Below are positions 37,547 through 44,808 of a stretch of DNA of 50,194 nucleotides, piece by piece. Origin of the DNA: a virus; the IMG/VR virus record IMGVR_UViG_3300024327_000008, positions 1 to 50,194 of that record; one strand, 5' to 3'. The stretch's first letter is position 1. Every line of letters begins with the position of its first letter. The notes beneath the pieces are model-generated. The model searched no databases. It was given only the letters and a program-made list of their open reading frames with translations, and was not told the DNA's origin. The translations under genes and the position numbers were made by a program.

Positions 37547-38380
37547 TATATGATACCTTATTAGGATTCGCTTTTTTATCGCGCTCCTTGGCCGTTCTCT
37601 CAGCCTTTTTAGTCAGTATGCCCGAACGGACATTGTCAATCATTTTTATAAATTGGAGGGTTATTTTCTTATCTAGTACTTCTTCTATATCACAAAAGTC
37701 CGAGAAGGGACCTAAGTCTTTACCCATGTAAGTACCGGACATGCCTTCCCATTTATCCCCTAAAAGGTTGTAAATGTTAAAAGCATCTTGAACTTCATAA
37801 GGAAAATCCTCCATAGTAGGAGGTATATCTTCCTCATCGGGCTCAGTGCCTAACTGTTCGTGGATTCGCATTATACTATCTAAATTGAATCCTTGTTCTT
37901 GGAACTTGAACAGTTTGTTAACTAAGTCCTCTACAGCTTCTAGCTGTTCTTCGTAAAATTTTGCAGGTCACCTACAGTCTCAGCTACGAAGTTATCAAAG
38001 TCTGGAGAATTCTTCATTAGTGTGTATGCATTATCTTCTGAGTAATCCATCATAGACTCCCCATCTACACCCTCTAATTCTACAAGTAAGAAATCACCTA
38101 AATACTTATACTTAAATCCTGTCCAGCCTTTTACTACTGCTGCTACGTATAATTGTAAGAATAAATCATCATCTACTTCTTCAATTGGTTGACGCGTTTT
38201 ACGGTCAAACTTAGTTGTAGAAGACTTCTTACGTAACTTTAGTAGCTCATCACGACCTAAGAATGTTAGTTTAAGTTTAAAATCTTTGTATCCTGGGAAT
38301 TCTACTTCCGTAGTCTTACTTGGAGTCATAAGTGACTCTAGGCTTGGCTTGATAATCGGGGTTGCGGGGGCGTTTGCCAT
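37539..38380 (-). CDS. Tail assembly chaperone, frameshift product (gpGT-like)
   Basis: Read as 38380-37955 and then 37955-37539 after a -1 slip, this gives a ~280-residue fusion. The first 142 residues are the G product; then 28 codons (YEEQLEAVEDLVNKLFKF onward) lead into the frame that contains MRIHEQLGTEPDEED and ends KKANPNKVSYSG. The T part is acidic, then strongly basic at its end, as in lambda gpT, which recruits the tape measure and tube subunits. The T frame has no good ribosome site of its own, whereas a classical slippery heptamer lies just before the zero-frame stop. The position between tail tube and tape measure is diagnostic. Confidence 0.82.
37940..38380 (-). CDS. Tail assembly chaperone, short product (gpG-like)
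   Basis: A 146-residue protein starting MANAPATPIIKPSLESLM, with CGGAGAAA before the ATG. The N-terminal half is beta-rich (VEFPGYKDFKLKLTFLGRDELLKL). The C-terminal half is helical and acidic and ends TVGDLQNFTKNS at TAG 37942-37940. It coats the tape measure during tail assembly and is not part of the finished virion. Most ribosomes should end here; a minority slip to make the longer fusion. Confidence 0.85.
   Translation of the reverse strand: MANAPATPIIKPSLESLMTPSKTTEVEFPGYKDFKLKLTFLGRDELLKLRKKSSTTKFDRKTRQPIEEVDDDLFLQLYVAAVVKGWTGFKYKYLGDFLLVELEGVDGESMMDYSEDNAYTLMKNSPDFDNFVAETVGDLQNFTKNS
37955..37961 (-). promoter_or_regulatory. -1 ribosomal frameshift site
   Basis: On the minus strand the zero frame reads CAA AAT TTT ACG. 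The heptamer A-AAT-TTT fits the X-XXY-YYZ rule, and a slip on it re-pairs both tRNAs (AAA TTT). The next codon is then TAC in the downstream chaperone frame. The zero-frame stop TAG follows four codons later (37942-37940). This is the standard arrangement for the gpG/gpGT switch of long-tailed phages. Confidence 0.85.
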
Positions 38381-38423
38381 GTGTGTTTCTCCGTTGTTAA
38401 TAATAAATTGGTTTTACATAAAA

Positions 38424-38437
38424 ATAACACCTGTTAT
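38424..38437 (-). terminator. Second, weaker hairpin with T-run
   Basis: Arms ATAAC and GTTAT around a four-base loop, followed by a run of T on the minus strand. It lies just after the stronger terminator at 38446-38471 and may add to it. The stem is AT-rich and short, so it may do nothing. Confidence 0.3.
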
Positions 38438-38445
38438 CCTTATGG

Positions 38446-38471
38446 AAAACCACCTGCGCCGAAGCACAGGT
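38446..38471 (-). terminator. Terminator/attenuator after the tail tube gene
   Basis: Stem ACCTGTGC with GCGCAGGT (one G-U pair) closed by a TTCG tetraloop (38452-38471), followed by GG and TTTT. It lies 20 bases after the tail tube stop. The C(UUCG)G loop is very stable. The T-run is short, so partial read-through is likely. That would give high tail tube and low chaperone and tape measure expression. Confidence 0.72.
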
Positions 38472-38490
38472 AGTTCAAAGATTTACAGTT

Positions 38491-39621
38491 CTATGTGATA
38501 GAGTTGTAGTATGCTACAGTCATCTCATTGTCTGAACCAATCTCGTAGTCTCCAGCACCATTAGTACCTTGTGCACTAAATGAAATAGTGGTGGCAATAA
38601 CGTCCTGAACGTCTACTGTTGGAATCTGTAACTGACAAGCTGGAATGTCGAAAGTAACTGAAGGAGTACCCTTCGCACCTGTTCCACCCATAATCATGCT
38701 CAATGCATGATAGTTCTCAGTTTCAGTAAATGCAGCCATATCATCAAATAGATCGCCAGTGTCGTTTGCACCCGCAGTACCTGTTTTCAAGTAAGCATTT
38801 AAAGTTCCACTGATAGTACGAGAACCAGTAAATGAACCAATAGGCTCGTTACGTACACCCAACTCTTCTGGAGTTAAGTATGTGATTCCGTTATCAATAG
38901 AAATAGACCCGCCTGTTAGAGCTAGAGTATAAGTCTTTGCTGTGTGACCCGCAATCCCTGCTTTTGCAGTTCTAGCTAAAGTAACAGTTGACAACTTGTT
39001 ACGGATGAAGTCTGCTGAAGTAGGTACTGCCATGTAGTCAGTTCCTGCAGTCCACGAACCTTTAGTAGCAGTGAAGTCTGTAATCACGTTAGCGAATCCA
39101 GACCAAGTTGCTTGTGCAATTCCATCAATACTAAAGTCAATCTCTACAGAGTTAACAGTAGCATCAGATAGATGGTACACAGTACTATCCATTACGAAGT
39201 ACAATTGCATCTTCATAGCTTCCGCAATATTAGATGTAGAAGTAGAGACACTCATTGTATCTTTCGTACCGTGTACACCTTCATCAGCGTCTGCTAGTGC
39301 ATCACCCCAAAGGCCTGCCCATAAGATACGCTCGCCAGATGAGTTAACATCGTCAGTGCCATCATTACGTTGGAAAGGACGTACGTAAGTTGTGAACGAC
39401 CAGTCTACTGGTGCTAAACTATCATTGAAAGAACGGTGTCCACGTTGTGGAGCTGTTCCTGCTTCATTTAAAGTAATGTCTGTTGCGTTTGTAGCCTGTG
39501 AAAAGCTATACCCGTCTAAAACATTAAGTTCAAAAGTATTAGCTGTTGCTGCGGCACCCGACCAACCGGATGATACAGTAGATGCTAATACTTTGGTATT
39601 ACGACTAAGATTTAAAGCCAT
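38491..39621 (-). CDS. Major tail (tube) protein
   Basis: A 376-residue protein, MALNLSRNTKVLASTVSSG, with AGAGGTAAATA before the ATG. It has the features of siphovirus tube proteins seen in marine phages: a FELNVLDGYSFSQ segment, VDWSFTTYVRPF, a long middle with VNSVEIDFSIDGIAQATWSG, a GSFTGSRTISGTLNAYL segment, and a strand-rich end. It polymerises around the tape measure. It lies directly after the tail terminator and before a strong hairpin, as expected for an abundant product. The identification rests on position and pattern. Confidence 0.82.
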   Translation of the reverse strand: MALNLSRNTKVLASTVSSGWSGAAATANTFELNVLDGYSFSQATNATDITLNEAGTAPQRGHRSFNDSLAPVDWSFTTYVRPFQRNDGTDDVNSSGERILWAGLWGDALADADEGVHGTKDTMSVSTSTSNIAEAMKMQLYFVMDSTVYHLSDATVNSVEIDFSIDGIAQATWSGFANVITDFTATKGSWTAGTDYMAVPTSADFIRNKLSTVTLARTAKAGIAGHTAKTYTLALTGGSISIDNGITYLTPEELGVRNEPIGSFTGSRTISGTLNAYLKTGTAGANDTGDLFDDMAAFTETENYHALSMIMGGTGAKGTPSVTFDIPACQLQIPTVDVQDVIATTISFSAQGTNGAGDYEIGSDNEMTVAYYNSIT

Positions 39622-39694
39622 TTTTATTTACCTCTTATATACTTTGAGCTGTGGTATGTTGATCGCTATTGTCGTCTCACCCACTTAGCTCAGT

Positions 39695-40135
39695 TTAAGG
39701 ACTTACTTCGTATAACACTTCTAAAGTTAGTTCTCCTACTCCATAGGGAGCAAGTAACCCTTCGTCAGTGGAAATAGAGTTAAGCCGTATTTCCTGAGTA
39801 ACCTTACCTGTATCATAGGTTAACTCATTATTATCGTCGATAACGCGTTCGATATCAACTAATAATTTCTCTAGTTCTATTACGGGCTCTTCTTGCTGTA
39901 CGTAACATCTGATTGTTACTGCAAGATGCCCCCATTTAAAACCGCCAGGGAGATAATCCCTAAATTCGTTGCCAGCTACTACGCTGACGGAAGGAAAGTC
40001 AAATACTTCGTCCCAGAACTCTAACTTATTAGTAACGTTACTGTTAACGTCTATGTTATAAGGACTGGAACCATTGATTCCTTTTAATTTTGCTACTAGT
40101 GCGTCTACTATCGCTCCACGGGCTTTACCTGCCAT
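39695..40135 (-). CDS. Tail terminator protein (gpU-like)
   Basis: A 146-residue protein with the usual elements of the family: an N-terminal helix (ARGAIVDALVAKLKGI), FDFPSVSVVAGNEFRDYLPGG, an AVTIRCYVQQEEPVIELEKLL stretch with VDIERVIDD, and a C-terminal SISTDEGLLAPYGVGELTLEV strand. Such proteins cap the growing tail tube and join it to the head. It lies between the neck protein and the tail tube, the normal position, and overlaps the upstream gene by one base. Confidence 0.8.
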   Translation of the reverse strand: MAGKARGAIVDALVAKLKGINGSSPYNIDVNSNVTNKLEFWDEVFDFPSVSVVAGNEFRDYLPGGFKWGHLAVTIRCYVQQEEPVIELEKLLVDIERVIDDNNELTYDTGKVTQEIRLNSISTDEGLLAPYGVGELTLEVLYEVSP

Positions 40136-41430
40136 TACATTCTCCTAGTTCTTAAATCAAACTTGTTGTGTATGTACATCTCTGCTACTTCACGTATTGA
40201 TTTATCAATTAATCTTCTAGGGTCTCTGAATTCGTTTCCCTGCTTATAGCCTCTTTCGAAAGTTTGGTAAGGTCTTTTCATGTACTCATAAAAAGCGGTA
40301 ACTTGGCCCTCTCTCGTAAAGCTCATTTGAGTAACCTTAACACTTGAAGCAAGTCTCCCACTTCTGTAAACTAGTGCAGGGGCCTTCATGTTCTGCTTCA
40401 GTTGACCGTGTAGTAACGCATTGATCATACTGGTCACGTTTACTAATGAAGTAAATCGACCTCGTGGATCTTGAAGCCTTTGTGTTGTGGCCACCTTCTT
40501 AGCTGCACTCTTAGCTGCCATGCTCTTGGATTTAATAGAAGCTAAAGTAGGTACGACTAACCTCTTTTTTGCTTTCTTCCTAGATACCTTTTTTGAGGCT
40601 TTGGAGGTAGAAGGGGTTTTCTTTGAGTCAAACCCATCTAGTGCTTTATCTATTGAAGTATCTACGTACTTTAAAACAGAAGGACTGGCTTTAGTGTTCC
40701 CCCAATTCTCATCATTTGCGATAGCTAATACTGCTTTCTCAAGTGCTACTTTAAACTGTTCGTTCCCTTTTCTCTCTGCCGCAGCCAGCGTACCTTTATT
40801 ATCTTTAGCTAGCTGTAAGTCTACGTATAGAACAAAAGCTTTTTTTATGTTACCTGCAGTAGTGAAAGTGGTAGATGCCTGTGTCTTAATAGTAACACTA
40901 TCTAAATCCAGCTTTGTACCTGCTGCAGACTGTAAAAATACTGCATCTAAGGCATTTTCTGCTACTTGATACTTTGCTGCAAACTTCTGCCACTCTTTGT
41001 AGGCCAGTAGAGTTCTGTACTCTACTGCCGCTAATACTGTATCGGACCCGTGCCCTATATTAAAAGCAGTGGAAAACTTAGGCGCACCCTCTCCTAGTAT
41101 ATTTACAAAATCAGGGTCTGTTGCTAGCCCAGCTTTCCACTTGCTTAGCACACCATAGCTTTTTGCACTATAATAGTTATATGCTCCAGAGGAAGTACGT
41201 GTATCTTTGAACTTAGTATTTAGCGAGTTAACTACCATAGTAGCTGCTTTAGAAGCAGAAGCTCTGTCTAAGTCATACACCCCTTTATCCATAAAGTGTG
41301 TAATTAAAGATGCATGCCCTACTCGAAAGCTATGGCTAACACCGCCCTTTTGTAGCTTTGGCTCTCTTAGGTCAGTACTTAATCTTCTTGTTATTCTTTT
41401 TACTAATAATTCTAGAGATTTTTGAGACAC
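40135..41430 (-). CDS. Neck / head-tail joining protein with extra N-terminal domain
   Basis: A 431-residue, very basic protein. The C-terminal ~110 residues (PRGRFTSLVNVTSMINAL, YRSGRLASSVKVTQM, VTAFYEYMKRPYQTFERG) resemble HK97 gp10-type tail completion proteins, usually ~120-190 residues. The N-terminal 300 residues are additional: a long helical region, then a Lys/Ser-rich linker (KKTPSTSKASKKVSRKKAKK). Position between the connector and tail terminator supports a neck role. The linker might contact packaged DNA. The function of the extra domain is not known to me. Confidence 0.72.
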   Translation of the reverse strand: MSQKSLELLVKRITRRLSTDLREPKLQKGGVSHSFRVGHASLITHFMDKGVYDLDRASASKAATMVVNSLNTKFKDTRTSSGAYNYYSAKSYGVLSKWKAGLATDPDFVNILGEGAPKFSTAFNIGHGSDTVLAAVEYRTLLAYKEWQKFAAKYQVAENALDAVFLQSAAGTKLDLDSVTIKTQASTTFTTAGNIKKAFVLYVDLQLAKDNKGTLAAAERKGNEQFKVALEKAVLAIANDENWGNTKASPSVLKYVDTSIDKALDGFDSKKTPSTSKASKKVSRKKAKKRLVVPTLASIKSKSMAAKSAAKKVATTQRLQDPRGRFTSLVNVTSMINALLHGQLKQNMKAPALVYRSGRLASSVKVTQMSFTREGQVTAFYEYMKRPYQTFERGYKQGNEFRDPRRLIDKSIREVAEMYIHNKFDLRTRRM

Positions 41431-42458
41431 TAAGCACTCCTGTACAAATCAAGTATACGTTTGATATGTGCAGGAAAGTCTTGAGGTTTATCTGTTGGAG
41501 ACGTTTTCGACGATATAGTCACACCATCAGAAATTGCTTTCCTAGGTGTAGACTCTTTCTTGTAATAGTACGTAACTAAATCGTAACAGGCAAGTTTTAA
41601 ATCATCAGGAGTAGCTGGGTAGCCACCCTTGTATGTAACTTTAACCGTGTCAGGTCCAGTAGGGAATTGTGAAATTAACCCTTGTGGTCCTACTCTTACT
41701 AAGCGGTCTGATTCGGCATCGAACATGTACTGAGGCTGGGCAACCCAAAAGTTGCCTGCGCTAGTACATGCTGCTGCGTTAGTGAAGCCAGAGGCACTGC
41801 AGTCCCCGGTCCATCTGTTGGCAGTAAAGTCCCATGTGTCACCTGCGGTGTGACCAGTAGTTGCTCCAAGTGTAACAGACAGCCCATTCTCTAAAGATTG
41901 TTCTGTACCTGTTACTGCGATTCCCGTTTTATACCAATTTGCACCCCCGTCTCTAGACCACTTTAAAGTGTCCGGAGATCCTGCGCTTTCGATTTCTACT
42001 CTATATTGACGACCCACCTCACCTGTAGTAGTGGTGGACTGGTAACTTTTGAAAGACAAGTCATTTAAGCCTGCCCCCGAATAAGTAACTGCATGACATG
42101 CAGCTTCCGTCGTCTTTGTAGAATCACTACACTGAGGTTGATTAGATACTAATAAGTGATAGTTTTCAGCATTTGCTAAATTATCTTCAACTGTTTTCTT
42201 ATCTAATGTGTTGGTTTTACGTTCCTCAACTGAAACAATTTCCTTGATAGGAATTTCTGTAAGGTATATAAAGTCGTGACCTCCACCGTTAAAGTATTCT
42301 ACTTTATCAGTTGTATAGAAGTCAAGAAAAGACCTATTGCAATAGGTTTTTACAAGAGCAGAAACATGGCCGATAAGCGTATTAAGCTTAGCGTCAGCAG
42401 TAGTACTATTTATATTTGTGTAGGCTTTATAATCACCTAAATCTACTAAATTTGCCAT
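41430..42458 (-). CDS. Head-tail connector (gp6-like) with Cys-rich insert
   Basis: A 342-residue protein. The N-terminus (LVDLGDYKAYTNINSTTADAKLNTLIG) and C-terminus (YKGGYPATPDDLKLACYDLV and IKRILDLYRSA) form the helical HK97 gp6-type adaptor that binds the portal. Between them lies an insert of about 150 residues with two Cys mini-motifs (STKTTEAACHAV; FTNAAACTSAGNFW) around a beta-rich domain (VEIESAGSPDTLKWSRDGG). The usual length without the insert is 100-200 residues. The insert is probably displayed on the neck surface. Its one-base overlap with the neck gene suggests coupled translation. Confidence 0.8.
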   Translation of the reverse strand: MANLVDLGDYKAYTNINSTTADAKLNTLIGHVSALVKTYCNRSFLDFYTTDKVEYFNGGGHDFIYLTEIPIKEIVSVEERKTNTLDKKTVEDNLANAENYHLLVSNQPQCSDSTKTTEAACHAVTYSGAGLNDLSFKSYQSTTTTGEVGRQYRVEIESAGSPDTLKWSRDGGANWYKTGIAVTGTEQSLENGLSVTLGATTGHTAGDTWDFTANRWTGDCSASGFTNAAACTSAGNFWVAQPQYMFDAESDRLVRVGPQGLISQFPTGPDTVKVTYKGGYPATPDDLKLACYDLVTYYYKKESTPRKAISDGVTISSKTSPTDKPQDFPAHIKRILDLYRSA

Positions 42459-42478
42459 CTGATTCCTTCTGTCCTTGT

Positions 42479-42500
42479 AAAAACCTACAGCCCCCGTAGG
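42479..42500 (-). terminator. Weak terminator/attenuator after the capsid gene
   Basis: The minus strand has arms CCTAC and GTAGG (42484-42500) with a seven-base loop, then TTTTT. It lies in the 79-base gap after the capsid stop. The five-pair stem is short, so it would at most reduce read-through to the connector genes. Confidence 0.45.
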
Positions 42501-42537
42501 GACTATAGATTTCTATATTACTAAGTGTTAAGTACGA

Positions 42538-43950
42538 TTACGCGAATGTACCTACAGCTAGTCCACCTGATAAGTTACCTGCACCAGTTCCGCTTCCAGC
42601 AATGATTTGCTTGAAACCGAAGCGCTGTGTAGCAACTAATACACGTGATTGCTTCTCTACGTAGTACTCAGACTGAACGTTGAAACCACGTTGACGAGGC
42701 ATTAGGAAGTTAGCTTTATCAACCATTACTCCCCAAGTAGAGCCCGCAGTAGTAACATTAGGCATCTCTGGAGATACAATTACTGCCATGCCGAACACTG
42801 TACCAACTTGACCGTTAAGTTTAGTAGCGTTATCAGCACCTACTAAGTTAACATCAGCAAACTCAGTATCTTGTAAAAGATCCCAGTAAGTATTCTGAGA
42901 AACAACACAAGCTAAGCCATTAGTGTTTAATCCGTACTTACCTAACTCACGACGTAACTTAAGAATATCAAGAGCCTTCACTTCTGTACCCGCAGCTACA
43001 GTAGTTCCACCTTTAACAGCGATGTTAGTTAAACCCATAAACGGATCACCTGCACCAGTGTCACCAGCTAATAACTGCTCTTCAACTTTACGTGCATGAC
43101 CACGAACTAAAGAATCTTTAAGTAAAGGCATCATAGCGATAATTGAATCTTCATCAAATTCGTCGATCATAAATGTCTTACTTGCCATCTTAGCAGTTGT
43201 TAAGTAGATTTCACTCAATGTAACTGTCTTCTCAGCACCAGTTGTAGCGTCTGTACCATAAGTACCCGTACCAACCCAGTCAGCCTTAGCAGCATCAGGA
43301 GCAATTGGTAAAGTCATTTGAGCCGCGTTTAATTTGATTTCACGGAACAAAGGAGCAACTACTAGATTTTCTTGAACTTCTTTCTCAATGTTATTTGAGA
43401 TAATATGCTCATAATCTGTAGAAGAGATTTGACCTGATTGTGCACCACCGATTAAAGAAGTTGCTGCACCACCGGCTTTAAGCATTATGCCTAAGTCACC
43501 AGCTTTCTCAAGCATTTCACGACCGTGCTCAGTTTCGCCTAGTTGCTTACCAAGTAAAGAAGCAGTTAAAGCTGCAACTTCGAATTGACCGTAGTCTACT
43601 TCGAAACCTTTAGTTCCTGCATGGTCAGAGAATTCCATCTTGTTTGAACGTAAAGCTTCGATTTCAGCTGCTTTTTCAGCGATCTCGTTCTTCATTTCAG
43701 ACATTACAGTCATTGCGTCTTCTTGCTTCTCAGTAATACGTGCTTCTAGTTCTTTAACTAAACGCTCTGCACCTGTTTGGCCCATTTCGATAATAGCAGC
43801 CTTTTGAGCTTCAGCTTCTGCTGCCGCTTTAGTTGCTGCTTCAGCAGTAGCTTTAGCTTTCGCTGCAGTCTCTGCTTGTTTCATAGCGATATCAGCTGCA
43901 GTTTTCTTTGCTACTTCTGCCATCATTTCTTTGATTTGATTTTCATCCAT
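42538..43950 (-). CDS. Possible internal start: scaffold plus capsid without protease
   Basis: Inside the fused gene the ATG at 43950 (residue M196, MDENQIKEMMAEVA) is preceded by CAGGAAAATAAAACA, a reasonable ribosome site. Starting here gives a 470-residue delta-domain plus capsid protein, the form used by HK97-like phages with separate protease genes. It would explain how a capsid needing hundreds of subunits avoids an equal number of proteases. This is a prediction from sequence only. Confidence 0.5.
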   Translation of the reverse strand: MDENQIKEMMAEVAKKTAADIAMKQAETAAKAKATAEAATKAAAEAEAQKAAIIEMGQTGAERLVKELEARITEKQEDAMTVMSEMKNEIAEKAAEIEALRSNKMEFSDHAGTKGFEVDYGQFEVAALTASLLGKQLGETEHGREMLEKAGDLGIMLKAGGAATSLIGGAQSGQISSTDYEHIISNNIEKEVQENLVVAPLFREIKLNAAQMTLPIAPDAAKADWVGTGTYGTDATTGAEKTVTLSEIYLTTAKMASKTFMIDEFDEDSIIAMMPLLKDSLVRGHARKVEEQLLAGDTGAGDPFMGLTNIAVKGGTTVAAGTEVKALDILKLRRELGKYGLNTNGLACVVSQNTYWDLLQDTEFADVNLVGADNATKLNGQVGTVFGMAVIVSPEMPNVTTAGSTWGVMVDKANFLMPRQRGFNVQSEYYVEKQSRVLVATQRFGFKQIIAGSGTGAGNLSGGLAVGTFA

Positions 43951-44535
43951 TGTTTTATTTTCCTGTTCTAAATGAGCACCTATGGTGTCATCCTTAGCAC
44001 CAGTCATTGGTGCATCATTTTTTACATATTGAGATTTGAAAGCCTCAAACTCTTCGTTAGACCCATCAAAACCTTTAGCCAACGAAAAGAGGCTATCAGC
44101 GTTTGCTGGTATTGATACTACAGATACTTCGTGCAACTCTAAGTCTTTAATAACGAAAATATCTGTATCAGCGTCATAATCAGCGTCTTTAACTCTAAAG
44201 CCGACTGAGAATGCTTTGAGTATACCTTCTTTTACAAGATCGTATACTACTCCGGCAGATTTACTGATCTCTGCCACAATCTCTAAACCCTTATCTGTAA
44301 CACTATAATCGACCATCTGACCTATTGGTTGTGCTCTATCATGGTATGCCAGGATAATTGGGTTTTTGAGATAATTAGTTAATGCGGACTCTGTTCTCCA
44401 AGCCTCTTTTACGATAACATCACCAACTCTATCTTTGCTGGTAGTGTTTGCATATCCACGTACTGTAATAGTACCGTCTTCTGCCTCCGATTTTGAAGAT
44501 ATTAAAGAGTCTAAATGAAAAGACTTATTTAGCAT
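42538..44535 (-). CDS. Fused prohead protease, scaffold and major capsid protein
   Basis: A 665-residue polyprotein. The start is the ATG at 44535, because GGAGGT lies eight bases upstream. A longer frame to 44679 only reads a DNA repeat of the preceding gene in another phase. Residues 1-150 are an S78/HK97 prohead protease with H65 (AYHDRAQPIG), S110 (KAFSVGF) and E136 (LHEVSVVSIPAN). Residues ~196-320 are an Ala/Lys/Glu coiled coil like the HK97 delta (scaffold) domain. The rest is an HK97-fold capsid protein (MASKTFMIDEFDED, LRRELGKYGLN, FGMAVIVSPEMPN, QRFGFKQII). The protease would cut the scaffold away during maturation. Confidence 0.9.
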   Translation of the reverse strand: MLNKSFHLDSLISSKSEAEDGTITVRGYANTTSKDRVGDVIVKEAWRTESALTNYLKNPIILAYHDRAQPIGQMVDYSVTDKGLEIVAEISKSAGVVYDLVKEGILKAFSVGFRVKDADYDADTDIFVIKDLELHEVSVVSIPANADSLFSLAKGFDGSNEEFEAFKSQYVKNDAPMTGAKDDTIGAHLEQENKTMDENQIKEMMAEVAKKTAADIAMKQAETAAKAKATAEAATKAAAEAEAQKAAIIEMGQTGAERLVKELEARITEKQEDAMTVMSEMKNEIAEKAAEIEALRSNKMEFSDHAGTKGFEVDYGQFEVAALTASLLGKQLGETEHGREMLEKAGDLGIMLKAGGAATSLIGGAQSGQISSTDYEHIISNNIEKEVQENLVVAPLFREIKLNAAQMTLPIAPDAAKADWVGTGTYGTDATTGAEKTVTLSEIYLTTAKMASKTFMIDEFDEDSIIAMMPLLKDSLVRGHARKVEEQLLAGDTGAGDPFMGLTNIAVKGGTTVAAGTEVKALDILKLRRELGKYGLNTNGLACVVSQNTYWDLLQDTEFADVNLVGADNATKLNGQVGTVFGMAVIVSPEMPNVTTAGSTWGVMVDKANFLMPRQRGFNVQSEYYVEKQSRVLVATQRFGFKQIIAGSGTGAGNLSGGLAVGTFA

Positions 44536-44806
44536 CTTTAACCTCCGCTTTTGGAGCCGCTTTTGGAGCCGCTTTTGGAGCCGCTTTTGGAGCCGCTTTT
44601 GGAGCCGCTTTTGGAGCCGCTTTTGGAGCTGCTGCAAATTGCTTTGCAATAAATCTTTGGAATCTAATATAAGACCCATAAGCTCTATTAATTACTGCGT
44701 AAGGGACAGGAACTTCTGCATCACTACGATACTCGCCTCTGTCCAATACTTTACCTAGCTTTTGAAAGTAACTTAGTACTTTTGATTCTAGTTCTGTTTT
44801 TGTCAT
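44525..44806 (-). CDS. Small protein with AAPK-repeat tail
   Basis: A 93-residue protein between portal and protease genes. Residues 1-58 form a compact part (ELESKVLSYFQKLGKVLDRGEYRS, VPVPYAVINRAYGSYIRFQRFIAK). The rest is seven near-perfect AAPK repeats followed by AEVKDAK, similar in style to the basic tails of histone H1-like proteins. The tail could bind nucleic acid or act as a flexible arm. Its stop lies 11 bases inside the protease gene, whose ribosome site is within this gene. I know no firm function. Confidence 0.7.
   Translation of the reverse strand: MTKTELESKVLSYFQKLGKVLDRGEYRSDAEVPVPYAVINRAYGSYIRFQRFIAKQFAAAPKAAPKAAPKAAPKAAPKAAPKAAPKAEVKDAK
44547..44630 (-). repeat. 12-base tandem repeat, seven copies
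   Basis: The unit gcttttggagcc (plus strand) occurs seven times head to tail, the last copy with one change. It codes for AAPK in the 44525-44806 gene. Because the unit is four codons, copy-number change would lengthen or shorten the tail without a frameshift. The identity of the copies points to recent slippage. Confidence 0.95.
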
Positions 44807-44808
44807 TG

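Noticed and set aside
44547-44630. Short repeats as a CRISPR-like array
   Set aside because: The units are contiguous with no spacers and are coding.
44536-44679. N-terminal extension of the protease-capsid frame with repeated LQKR
   Set aside because: It is the AAPK-coding DNA repeat read in another phase. The ribosome site GGAGGT sits just before the ATG at 44535.
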